Virus record (IMG/VR): IMGVR_UViG_3300047560_003133 | Coordinates: 1-31,825 of that record | Length of the DNA: 31,825 nucleotides | Direction: 5' to 3' (one strand) | Source of the DNA: a virus | Part shown: piece after piece, positions 15,799-22,505 of the stretch | How positions within the stretch are numbered: position 1 is the first letter of the stretch | How the letters are laid out: every line of letters starts with the position of its first letter | Translations under genes and position numbers: made by a program | Notes under the pieces: model-generated | The model's database searches: none | What the model saw: only the letters and a program-made list of their open reading frames with translations | What the model was told of the DNA's origin: nothing

Positions 15799-16590
15799 AT
15801 GACTGCATTATCTTTTTTGATTGACAAATACAACAAATCCTACCCTTTCGGCAGAAAGATGTTTAGGTTCCACGTGTTAACACACCTGGCCCTGCTCTAT
15901 TTTATAGCAGTTGGTACTTCTTTTCAATGGTTCATGTTTCTCATTGCATACTTCTTGTATGCGTGTGTTGGATTTTCTATTGGATTTCATCGAATGCTGG
16001 CTCACCGAGCTTTCAAAGAGCAAGCATGGTTCAGACCTATTGCAATTTTATTTGGCACGCTTAGTGGCATTGGTTCGGCGTTGAGTTTTGTTAGTACACA
16101 CCGAGACCATCACAGATACTCAGACCGACCCGGTGATGCTTACTCGATGTACAATTTACCTGGCTGGTACGCACAGTGGTTTCCTATGTTTGAAAAGGTG
16201 TCTCTTAAAAGATCGTTTGATTTGTTTAAGGATCCCACCTGCCGCTTCACACAAAAACATTATTTCAAAGTACATATGGCGTGGGCTGCTTTGCTATTCC
16301 TTATAGATCCAATGGCTGTTATTTATTTCTACCTAGCACCCGTGGCTGTGTTTTGGAGTGCCGCAAATTCTTTAAACACTCTAAGCCATTGGCCAAACAC
16401 TAACTGGTTATTTTACAGAAATTTTGACACGAAAGACAAGAGCGTATGTTGCATACCTATTGGCATCTACACTTTTGGTGAAGGCTGGCATAACAATCAT
16501 CATCACAACGGTCGCGCAAAAAACTTCAAAGTCAAATGGTGGGAGTTTGATATATCGTACCATGTTATTAAGCTCGTTGAGAAAAAATGA
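15799..16590 (+). CDS. Membrane fatty acid desaturase (acyl-CoA/acyl-lipid delta-9 type)
   Basis: 263 residues. It should introduce a cis double bond into fatty acyl chains, using a di-iron site at the cytoplasmic membrane. All three histidine boxes are present: HRMLAH (64-69), HRDHH (101-105) and HNNHH (231-235). Paired hydrophobic segments lie at about 25-60, 78-98 and 150-190. GEGWHNNHHH with the conserved GEGWHNxHH form is diagnostic of the delta-9 family. Nothing essential is missing, so it looks active. It is the first gene of a tight plus-strand operon and overlaps the next start (ATGA). It probably adjusts membrane fluidity during infection; electron donors would be host proteins. Confidence 0.93.
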   Translation: MTALSFLIDKYNKSYPFGRKMFRFHVLTHLALLYFIAVGTSFQWFMFLIAYFLYACVGFSIGFHRMLAHRAFKEQAWFRPIAILFGTLSGIGSALSFVSTHRDHHRYSDRPGDAYSMYNLPGWYAQWFPMFEKVSLKRSFDLFKDPTCRFTQKHYFKVHMAWAALLFLIDPMAVIYFYLAPVAVFWSAANSLNTLSHWPNTNWLFYRNFDTKDKSVCCIPIGIYTFGEGWHNNHHHNGRAKNFKVKWWEFDISYHVIKLVEKK

Positions 16591-17222
16591 AGCACTTTGA
16601 TTATTATGCTAACCTCGATGACTACAGCGTTGAGGTTGTTGATTATTTTGATGAGGAGTTTGTAGACCGTCTTTACTCACTGACGGAGTCCTATTATCTT
16701 TCAGATAGACAAAAAGCTATCAACTACTCACGTGAGAGACTGTCGTCTGCACTTCTCGTCGATTTAAGGTTTGAATTTGGGTTCTATCTCGTAAAGCACA
16801 AGGAAAATGTAGTCGCATGCTTCGGGATCGACAACTTTTGTAACTGGGGTGTTATAAGCCGTTACATTAATATAAGCAACACCCCCTTTTTCATTCCTTT
16901 TGGTCATGGTGTTGGGTTCCCTTTTGCTGCAAACCATCTAAAAGGTGAAATCATTGGACTCTGTTCAACACAAAACCTTGACCAAAAAGATATTATGAAT
17001 CTAATTAACAAGCGATATGCTCGTCACATCGACTGCGATAATATGTTTGGTCAAGCTGCTCGTTTAACACTGAAAACCAGGATGCTACCCCATACGGTGT
17101 GGTACAGGCAGTGTGAACAAGATGTGTTTGTTTATGATAATGACGTTGATCCACCATTTGAAATATATGACAGAAGTAGAATACTACAAAAACCTAGACA
17201 ACTATTCAGTAAAAAGGTATGA
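16587..17222 (+). CDS. Unknown protein, first of two tandem paralogues (GNAT-like fold possible)
   Basis: 211 residues. I do not recognise the family. Features shared with the next gene include YYxNLDxYSV at the N-terminus, a VAxFGIDxFxxWxVIxR strand region, IPFxxGVGxP, GxCSTxN, and a C-terminal VFxYxxxxxPPFxxY. The alternating strands and helices, with a glycine-rich turn after a central strand, could suit an acetyltransferase-like fold, but no acetyl-CoA motif is certain. The last ~18 residues (after PPFEIY) overlap, in another frame, the start of the next gene and are not shared, so they look like a fortuitous extension. It overlaps the desaturase by ATGA. Confidence 0.75.
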   Translation: MKHFDYYANLDDYSVEVVDYFDEEFVDRLYSLTESYYLSDRQKAINYSRERLSSALLVDLRFEFGFYLVKHKENVVACFGIDNFCNWGVISRYINISNTPFFIPFGHGVGFPFAANHLKGEIIGLCSTQNLDQKDIMNLINKRYARHIDCDNMFGQAARLTLKTRMLPHTVWYRQCEQDVFVYDNDVDPPFEIYDRSRILQKPRQLFSKKV

Positions 17223-17733
17223 TCGTAATAACGTCGAGGCTCTTAATTGGCTTGCATCGTACAGTACGCAATCAGATAACTACAGCCTCTACAAATTGAG
17301 ATTCTTAATTGATAGTGATAGGCTATCGTTAGGCATCTATGTAGTACATCACCACGGAATTCCCGTTGCAATGTTTGGTGTCGATGAATTTAGAGGCTGG
17401 GCAGTAATAACTCGTTTTCTTAGACTTGCGAAAACCAATACAATGATACCGTTTGCTTTTGGTGTAGGAATTCCCCATGCTATGAAAGAACTTGAAGGAC
17501 AAGTGAAGGGATTCTGTTCAACAGAAAACAATAGAAAGACTAGCCTTATCGGAGCTCTCGTTAGAAGATTTTCTGATCACAAGGATACGGAAGGCATTTT
17601 CTATCAAGCAGCGTTAACGGCAAGACAAATAAACAAGCTACCATATGAAGTGTTGTATCGCGATGTAAGGCAAACAGTCTTTACTTACAATACAACAGAT
17701 ATACCACCATTTAAAAAGTATGAATATACCTAA
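17167..17733 (+). CDS. Unknown protein, second of two tandem paralogues
   Basis: 188 residues from the ATG at 17167 (MTEVEYYKNLDNYSV). This start is preferred because YYKNLDNYSV aligns with the start of the preceding paralogue. The upstream in-frame ATG at 17113 lies deep in the previous gene. It keeps all shared motifs (VAMFGVDEFRGWAVITRF, IPFAFGVGIPHAM, GFCSTEN, YQAAL, VLYRDVRQTVFTY, IPPFKKY). The gene overlaps the first paralogue by 56 bases in the +1 frame and the next gene by 14. A duplication followed by divergence is the simplest origin. Confidence 0.75.
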   Translation: MTEVEYYKNLDNYSVKRYDRNNVEALNWLASYSTQSDNYSLYKLRFLIDSDRLSLGIYVVHHHGIPVAMFGVDEFRGWAVITRFLRLAKTNTMIPFAFGVGIPHAMKELEGQVKGFCSTENNRKTSLIGALVRRFSDHKDTEGIFYQAALTARQINKLPYEVLYRDVRQTVFTYNTTDIPPFKKYEYT

Positions 17734-18298
17734 CAGAGTTTTTTTCACCGGAGCACCAGGGAGTCGCTGGAGCGGTACTGCTCAGATAATCGAGCAGATA
17801 TATCAGTTCAATACATCTGACCGAACACCAGAGCGTGAATACCTCCATTCGAGCTATTCTGGCCACAAGGGTGCATATTTTGGCCGAATGATGGAAATGG
17901 AAGCTAAGCTCGATCCGGAATACATCGATAGTGCGTGGAGAGTACAAGGTGGCACACGTCTTGTTAAAAGTCACGACTGGGCTTACTGTCTGCCAAAGAT
18001 CAAACAAGCGTTTCCAGATGACTGGATCATGCTTGTATGGAGAGAAAATCAAGCATGTTTTGATTGGTGGAAAGAAGCAGGAGGGTTCGATATTAAGTAT
18101 CCGAGCTACGGTAGCTACCGAAACGATGACAACATGAAGAAAGAGATTGACTGGCAAAACCAATCGATTCAAAAGTTTGCTTTGGAAAACAACTTGCAGT
18201 GGAGTTTGTTTGACACAGAATGGATATGGAATACATTCGATGTGCTTATTGAAGTAGATAAGGTTCACCCTGATGTTTGGGTAGCGGTGCTGAAATGA
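17720..18298 (+). CDS. Sulfotransferase-like protein
   Basis: 192 residues. Cytosolic sulfotransferases move sulfate from PAPS to a hydroxyl or amine. The N-terminal strand and P-loop-like turn FFTGAPGSRWSG (residues 8-19) fits the 5'-phosphosulfate-binding loop. LVKSHDW around residue 83 fits the strand/His region. WIMLVWRENQACFDWWKEAG, then DIKYPSYGSY, resembles the sulfotransferase-like proteins I know from T4-like cyanophages. It is shorter than classical enzymes (about 250-300 aa), so the acceptor site may be reduced. Overlaps both neighbours (14 bases, then ATGA). The acceptor is unknown; sugars or proteins on cell or virion surface are possible. Confidence 0.6.
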   Translation: MNIPNRVFFTGAPGSRWSGTAQIIEQIYQFNTSDRTPEREYLHSSYSGHKGAYFGRMMEMEAKLDPEYIDSAWRVQGGTRLVKSHDWAYCLPKIKQAFPDDWIMLVWRENQACFDWWKEAGGFDIKYPSYGSYRNDDNMKKEIDWQNQSIQKFALENNLQWSLFDTEWIWNTFDVLIEVDKVHPDVWVAVLK

Positions 18299-18522
18299 AA
18301 GACCACGTTTTCTACATCAAATATATAAGTGCGGTTACCATTCTCTGTGCAATGGTGTTACACGTGTTTGGCGTCACTCCTTGGAACAGCATTGTCCAAA
18401 TGATTGGCGCAAGTGGTTGGATATATGTCGGGTACAAGTGGAAAGAGAAAGCGCTAATGCTTAACTTTCTTCCACAGTTTTTTATTATCATCCCTGGCTT
18501 AATTTACATGTATTTTAAATGA
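18295..18522 (+). CDS. Small inner-membrane protein (75 aa)
   Basis: 75 residues from the ATG at 18295, overlapping the previous stop as ATGA. Three hydrophobic segments are visible at about 8-26, 31-47 and 52-72, separated by TPWNS and YKWKEKAL. The pattern WNSIVQMIGASGWIYVGYKW resembles small membrane proteins of marine bacteria and phages whose function is unknown. It sits between the sulfotransferase-like gene and the periplasmic TctC protein. Confidence 0.7.
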   Translation: MKDHVFYIKYISAVTILCAMVLHVFGVTPWNSIVQMIGASGWIYVGYKWKEKALMLNFLPQFFIIIPGLIYMYFK

Positions 18523-18528
18523 GGTTTT

Positions 18529-19488
18529 ATGAAGAAGTTAGTCGTTTCATTGTTGATGGTGGTTTCTTTGGCTGTTCAAGCATGGGAACCATCTAAGCCG
18601 ATCAAAGTCATTATGGGTCAAGCACCTGGGGCTGGTAATGAGATCAGTTTCCGTGCTATGTCAATGATCGTAGCCCAAAAAAATCCAAACGTTAGTTTCA
18701 TCTACGATCACAAACCAGGCGCTGACGGCAACATCGCAATGAATGCATTCGAGGAGACTGCACCGGATGGACATACAGTCATTGTTCCTAGCCTTCAAGG
18801 GCAGTTTGTCACTGGTGAGATTTGGTTCAAGGACATGGTCAAATACAATCCGATGGATTGGAAACTGATTACAGTAATCGCCAAGAGTCCTCTTTGTATT
18901 ATTGCTAATCCAAAAAGTCAAGTCAATTCGGTTCCAGAGTTGCTTAGCGCTCTGAAATACTCTGATCGTAATATCAACTTTGCAATCGGTGGTGGTGCTC
19001 ATAAGGTGGCGTTCACATACATGATCGAAAAGACAAAGAGCAACCCACACAACAACCAAGTAGTGTTCTATAAAGGACCAGCTCAAGCTGCCATGGGTGT
19101 TGCTGCTGGTGATACTGAGTTTGGTATCATGCCAATTTCAATCGCTAAACCACTGATCGATGGTGGTAGAGTTAAGCTGCTTGCTTTGACCGGCGAACAA
19201 CACTTACCAGGTATTCCCAGAACAGCATTAATGAAAGATTACGTTCCAGGTATGAACGTATATGCTGGATGGGTGATCGCTCTTCACAAAGACACACCAA
19301 AAGACATCGTCGATTGGTATGTTACCAACTTTACACAAGCAATCCAAACAAACGAAGCAAAAAGATACTTCGAAGAAAATTTGATGTTCACTGAACCCAG
19401 CGAACTAGGTCCAAGGGGTGCCCGTCAGGCTGTGACTAAGCTAAGAGAACAATGGATCCCGATCGTCAAAAATATGAAAGCAGAATAA
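18529..19488 (+). CDS. TctC/Bug-type periplasmic solute-binding protein of tripartite tricarboxylate transporters
   Basis: 319 residues with a Sec signal peptide (MKKLVVSLLMVVSLAVQA, cleavage after Ala18). Family features run the full length: PIKVIMGQAPGAGNE, YDHKPGADGNIAMNAF followed by APDGHTV, then GGGAHKVAF, a DTEFGIMPISIAKPLIDGGRVKLLAL-type region (quoted in part), and WVIALHKDTPKDIVDWY. TctC proteins bind carboxylates or related small acids and deliver them to the TctA/TctB membrane parts. Neither partner is encoded in the window, so it would have to work with a host transporter or scavenge a ligand. The gene has a GAGG site and overlaps the next start by TAATG. It is intact. Confidence 0.92.
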   Translation: MKKLVVSLLMVVSLAVQAWEPSKPIKVIMGQAPGAGNEISFRAMSMIVAQKNPNVSFIYDHKPGADGNIAMNAFEETAPDGHTVIVPSLQGQFVTGEIWFKDMVKYNPMDWKLITVIAKSPLCIIANPKSQVNSVPELLSALKYSDRNINFAIGGGAHKVAFTYMIEKTKSNPHNNQVVFYKGPAQAAMGVAAGDTEFGIMPISIAKPLIDGGRVKLLALTGEQHLPGIPRTALMKDYVPGMNVYAGWVIALHKDTPKDIVDWYVTNFTQAIQTNEAKRYFEENLMFTEPSELGPRGARQAVTKLREQWIPIVKNMKAE

Positions 19489-20213
19489 TGGAAAACAAAT
19501 ATCAAGATTGGCAGAACAGTCGTTGGGACTACACTAAATCGAAAAGCGAATGGCACTTTGATCCCAAGCGTCCACCTCTTCCTGGTCCGGATAGCTTCAC
19601 TCATGTATGCAACTTTGATTTCGATTTCACCGAAGTGATTGAGCAATGCATGCCACGCACTGTCGATAGCACATGGGCAACACGTAACAAGGATAAAATT
19701 CCAGGCGAGTTGTATAGTGCGAACCTCGAGCAACAAGATTTGATTCGTGCTGGAGCTGATCCTGACATGGAAATCTTTAGTCGAGCAAACGCTGCTGACG
19801 TTGTTATGTTTAAAGCAATTGCAGAGTACCTCGGCATCCACGACCCATCGATTAAATTTCACAATCAGCGCACTGGCCAAATGCTCGTTACGCATATCGA
19901 CAACTTTGCTGCGAGAGATGAGCGTGATAACAGCTTCATTGAAACTGATTTCGATCGGAATCCACGTTTGGTCCGTAGGTTTGCTATCATGTTGTCGGAC
20001 TGGCAATTAGGACAGGTATTCCAGCTCGGAAACGCGACATGGACACAGTGGAAAGCTGGTGATTGTATCACATGGGACTGGAAAGATATTCCTCACTCAA
20101 CATGTAATATGGGGTGGCATGATAGGCCGATGTTGCAGATTACTGGAAGAACGACGGAACGTACAGGCTTCGTTTTGGCTAGTGCTAGCAAACATCTAGT
20201 GATTAAGGTGTAA
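19488..20213 (+). CDS. 2OG-Fe(II) oxygenase-like protein
   Basis: 241 residues from the ATG at 19488, which overlaps the TctC stop (TAATG); longer readings run into TctC. The double-stranded beta-helix core carries His136-x-Asp138 (MLVTHIDNF), then His203 (DIPHSTCN) and Arg213 (DRPMLQITG). These are positioned like the iron triad and 2-oxoglutarate-binding Arg of hydroxylases. FAIMLSDWQLGQVFQLG and WKAGDCITWDW fit the intervening strands. The substrate is unknown. Proteins of this form are common in T4-like environmental phages. A cupin without oxygenase activity is the main alternative. Confidence 0.7.
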   Translation: MENKYQDWQNSRWDYTKSKSEWHFDPKRPPLPGPDSFTHVCNFDFDFTEVIEQCMPRTVDSTWATRNKDKIPGELYSANLEQQDLIRAGADPDMEIFSRANAADVVMFKAIAEYLGIHDPSIKFHNQRTGQMLVTHIDNFAARDERDNSFIETDFDRNPRLVRRFAIMLSDWQLGQVFQLGNATWTQWKAGDCITWDWKDIPHSTCNMGWHDRPMLQITGRTTERTGFVLASASKHLVIKV

Positions 20214-20214
20214 T

Positions 20215-20751
20215 ATGGTAGATCAAGAGAAACTAAACAAATATTTTTCAGGTACTTGGATTAAAACAAGACGAAACACTTCACTGATTAGCTTTGAGTT
20301 GACGGGCGCATCATTGATCGATAAGATTAAACCAGGTGAATCCGTAATCGATGTTGGTTGTGGTAATAACCCGTTCAAAGGAAAGATTCCAAACCTGATT
20401 GGTGTTGACCCTGCTTTTGATGAAGCAGATTTTAAATGCACGATCGATGAATTCGAAACTGATCAGAAATTTGACGTCGCTTTTTGTCTTGGATCGATTA
20501 ACTTCGGCTCCACTGAAGACATAATGCGTCAAATTAAAAAGGTAATCAGCCTTCTTAAACCGAACGGAAGAATATACTGGAGATGTAATCCAGGTGCCGC
20601 TGATCATAACAACGAAGAGTGCAAAGATATTCCGTTCTACAACTGGAGTCTAGAAAAGCACGTTAGGTTTAGTGAGATATTCAACTGCAGACTCGAGGAA
20701 TGTCGCTGGGACACTAACAATCGCCTGTATGCTGAATGGATCAGACGGTGA
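20215..20751 (+). CDS. Class I SAM-dependent methyltransferase
   Basis: 178 residues. Motif I is clear at 44-54 (VIDVGCGNNPF), followed by an acidic motif II strand (LIGVDPAF), a motif IV region (KFDVAFCLGSINFG), and the post-motif LLKPNGRIYWRCNPG. It resembles small-molecule or sugar methyltransferases rather than DNA methylases: no NPPY or target-recognition domain is seen. It begins one base after the preceding stop and ends overlapping a GTG-started microprotein gene. Confidence 0.8.
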   Translation: MVDQEKLNKYFSGTWIKTRRNTSLISFELTGASLIDKIKPGESVIDVGCGNNPFKGKIPNLIGVDPAFDEADFKCTIDEFETDQKFDVAFCLGSINFGSTEDIMRQIKKVISLLKPNGRIYWRCNPGAADHNNEECKDIPFYNWSLEKHVRFSEIFNCRLEECRWDTNNRLYAEWIRR

Positions 20752-20867
20752 TAACCGATTTAAAAAACCTCCTTGAAGGTCACGTAACTTATTGCTTGCT
20801 GCTAACATGGGTATCTGTTGTCAGTTTTTGGTTTGGCTTTATAATAGGCGTGTTCTTAACAAAATGA
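20748..20867 (+). CDS. 39-residue single-span membrane microprotein (GTG start)
   Basis: A GTG at 20748 overlaps the methyltransferase stop (GTGA) and opens a 39-residue frame ending at TGA 20865-20867. It has a polar head (TDLKNLLEGH), then one hydrophobic helix (YCLLLTWVSVVSFWFGFIIG) and a short VFLTK tail. It fills the gap exactly between two genes with overlapping or close junctions, which supports translation by coupling. Function unknown. Confidence 0.55.
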   Translation: MITDLKNLLEGHVTYCLLLTWVSVVSFWFGFIIGVFLTK

Positions 20868-20877
20868 GGTTTTTGAA

Positions 20878-21306
20878 ATGGTTCAAACATTTAATTCCGA
20901 GGCTTGGCATTTCCGCTTAGCCAACTTTGGCAGCAAACGCATCTGGGTTGATGAGCAATCAAACATCTGTGAGTACACACGAGCAGTGCTCGCTGGTCTT
21001 TTTTGCATGATTTTTGCATCGTTTGTAGTCGCGCTCGTTGCTGGTCTAGTTGCATTCACGCTAGCAAACACGTTCAGCTGGATGTTTCTTGGGTATCAAC
21101 TTTCGGACTTATCGCTTGCTGTGTGGTGTTTGGTGGCAATGTGGGTTGCTATAATTACACTCATTACAGCCGTCAGTCTGTATATGGATTATCGCAGAGA
21201 TCAACGTCAAAAACGTCGCGAACTTCCACCTACACCACCGACCTTTGTTGGAGCTGCTTACGACAAGTTTAAAAATAAAACATGCTTCATTGTAGAGTTC
21301 AAATGA
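20878..21306 (+). CDS. Two-span membrane protein (142 aa), function unknown
   Basis: 142 residues. A soluble N-terminus (MVQTFNSEAWHFRLANFG, then EQSNICEYTRAVL) precedes two hydrophobic segments at about 36-62 and 78-102. A basic cytoplasmic tail (DYRRDQRQKRRELPP) follows, ending in KFKNKTCFIVEFK. The NICEYTRAVLxG form is one I associate with small phage membrane proteins without known role. A GAGG site lies before the ATG. It overlaps the next microprotein gene by ATGA. Confidence 0.75.
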   Translation: MVQTFNSEAWHFRLANFGSKRIWVDEQSNICEYTRAVLAGLFCMIFASFVVALVAGLVAFTLANTFSWMFLGYQLSDLSLAVWCLVAMWVAIITLITAVSLYMDYRRDQRQKRRELPPTPPTFVGAAYDKFKNKTCFIVEFK

Positions 21307-21419
21307 AGTGGCATGAACTACTGAAAAGCCATAAAGATGTGTCGGGTGCTGAGGACTTCGCAGACTCGGTTGCTCTGATCATTATATGTGCTTTATTATT
21401 ATTCGTCGTCTTTATCTGA
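21303..21419 (+). CDS. 38-residue single-span membrane microprotein
   Basis: ATG at 21303 overlaps the previous stop (ATGA); TGA ends it at 21417-21419. The protein has a polar, charged N-terminus (MKWHELLKSHKDVSGAEDFA) and a C-terminal helix (ALIIICALLLFVVFI) reaching the last residue. The overlap and the start of the next gene 7 bases later support translation. Function unknown. Confidence 0.5.
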   Translation: MKWHELLKSHKDVSGAEDFADSVALIIICALLLFVVFI

Positions 21420-21426
21420 GGATGCT

Positions 21427-21606
21427 ATGGTTGAAATGAGATGGGTTATGAGGGAAACACCTAGCGGCAATGGCACCGTTAAGGTTTTACAATATCGTCA
21501 ATTGGTTGACAAAACCGTATACGCCAGTATGTGGGCACCAGAATCGTTGAAAAGAATGGAAATGTCTGAGTGGAAAGATGTTCCTGTTGTCCATAAAGAA
21601 GATTGA
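21427..21606 (+). CDS. Small conserved phage protein (59 aa)
   Basis: 59 residues from the ATG at 21427 with a GAGG site about 6 bases upstream; longer readings begin inside the preceding microprotein gene. The sequence MRWVMRETPSGNGTVKVLQ, then YRQLVDKTVYASMWAP and WKDVPVV, resembles short proteins found in many T4-like phages, in which a duplicated strand pattern precedes WxxVPVV. Function unknown. The next promoter's -35 box lies in its last codons. Confidence 0.65.
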   Translation: MVEMRWVMRETPSGNGTVKVLQYRQLVDKTVYASMWAPESLKRMEMSEWKDVPVVHKED

Positions 21607-21615
21607 CGGTATAAT
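21587..21615 (+). promoter_or_regulatory. Sigma70-like promoter for the 21639 gene
   Basis: TTGTCC (21587-21592) and a perfect TATAAT (21610-21615) are 17 bases apart. They lie just before a gene with a strong AAGGAG ribosome-binding site (21628-21633). The -35 box overlaps the end of the preceding gene. Confidence 0.65.
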
Positions 21616-21638
21616 AAGTTTTTTAACAAGGAGTTTGT

Positions 21639-21923
21639 ATGAAAAAAGGTCTCGCTCAACGTATTTGTGAACATCTGTATCCTACTGGTTTGGGATACGA
21701 CAACAAAGAACTTGCTGAGATGTTCCTCGGTCGCTCTGACAGCAACGCTCAAAACGCTGTACGTCAAGCATTCCAACAAATTCGTAAATACGGCTTCCGC
21801 GTCGTTAAGCGTATGTACGCTGTCGATGGTAAAGTGCAGCTGTGTAAGTACCATATCGTAGAAGGTGTGGCTGAACATCTCGACGTTCGCGTCGGTCGTC
21901 CACCACATAGCTGCTTGCAGTAA
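21639..21923 (+). CDS. Small basic protein, possible winged-helix DNA-binding protein
   Basis: 94 residues. The order LAQRICEHLYPTGLGYDNKE (helix), ELAEMFLGRSDSNAQNAVRQA (turn and helix) and QQIRKYGFRVVKRMYAVDGKV (helix plus hairpin) suggests a winged-helix fold with a beta wing (LCKYHIVEG). It is preceded by its own strong promoter and ribosome-binding site. A regulatory role is an inference; no named family is recognised. Confidence 0.6.
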   Translation: MKKGLAQRICEHLYPTGLGYDNKELAEMFLGRSDSNAQNAVRQAFQQIRKYGFRVVKRMYAVDGKVQLCKYHIVEGVAEHLDVRVGRPPHSCLQ

Positions 21924-21940
21924 CCTTCTGTTACCCCTTT

Positions 21941-22045
21941 TGGTGTGAATTCATTGTGGCTATAGTGTGTACGGACTGTTCCTCCATACGGTTGCGGAGA
22001 CTCACCTGGAGATGGCGACCAGGCACACCAAATCTTTTTCTTTCT
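21941..22045 (+). ncRNA. Possible structured RNA or attenuating leader
   Basis: The 132-base gap before the 22056 gene contains a nested fold. An outer 7-bp stem (TGGTGTG 21941-21947 with CACACCA 22024-22030) encloses an inner arm (GTACGGA 21969-21975 with TCCATAC 21983-21989, one mismatch, 7-base loop CTGTTCC) and a second arm (CCTGG 22005-22009 with CCAGG 22019-22023, 9-base loop). A pyrimidine-rich tract (TCTTTTTCTTTCT) follows directly. The form recalls a tRNA, and the inner arm even resembles an Asn anticodon arm, but there is no T-loop consensus. It could be a small RNA with terminator or a 5' leader. Confidence 0.35.
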
Positions 22046-22055
22046 AAGGAATATT

Positions 22056-22502
22056 ATGTCGGATATCGATCCAGATGACTTGTCGAACATTAGAATCAAC
22101 TACGATAAGATCATTGAAAGCACGGAAATGCTATCAGTGACTAGAATGCTCGCAATTGATATCAAAAAGAATCCATATACCACCGTTGGTGATTTTATTA
22201 AAAATCTTTCAGACGGTGACTTGGGTATGTTGCTGGATATTATCGATCGAGACAATATGGATGATGATGTTGCCGAAAACAACGTCCACCTAAGCGACAT
22301 TATGATGATCGCAGAAATTCTTGCACGTGCTGAAGGTCTAGAAACAAACGACTTGGAAGACATTACTAAGCGAATGCAAATGATGTCCATCTACATCGTG
22401 ATCGAATCCTTGACACGTAAAGGTCTTGTTAAACCCCACTACCATAATATGTCATTTGGCGACGACGCTGGTGACAAGATGATTGTCGAGAAATTGTTTT
22501 AA
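22056..22502 (+). CDS. Acidic helical conserved phage protein, function unknown
   Basis: 148 residues, acidic and nearly all helical, with no predicted membrane segment. The central IMMIAEILARAEGLETNDLE and the C-terminal IVIESLTRKGLVKPHYHNMSF, then GDDAGDKMIVEKLF, look like a conserved hypothetical protein of T4-like environmental phages. An AAGGAA site precedes the ATG. It may be under the structured leader just upstream. It ends 3 bases before the PP-loop gene. Confidence 0.7.
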   Translation: MSDIDPDDLSNIRINYDKIIESTEMLSVTRMLAIDIKKNPYTTVGDFIKNLSDGDLGMLLDIIDRDNMDDDVAENNVHLSDIMMIAEILARAEGLETNDLEDITKRMQMMSIYIVIESLTRKGLVKPHYHNMSFGDDAGDKMIVEKLF

Positions 22503-22505
22503 CTA

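Noticed and set aside
17711-18268. A 185-codon minus-strand open frame opposite the sulfotransferase-like gene
   Set aside because: It covers nearly the same bases as a plus-strand gene that is overlapped and coupled on both sides and carries the FFTGAPGSRWSG loop.
19425-20006. A 193-codon minus-strand open frame
   Set aside because: It is antisense to the TctC end and the 2OG-oxygenase-like gene, both of which show family motifs. Its own translation has no recognisable pattern.
21941-22030. A tRNA-Asn gene
   Set aside because: The arm at 21969-21989 looks like an Asn anticodon arm, and the ends can pair, but there is no TTCRA-type T-loop, position 37 is C, and the D-arm cannot be drawn. 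Kept only as a possible structured RNA.
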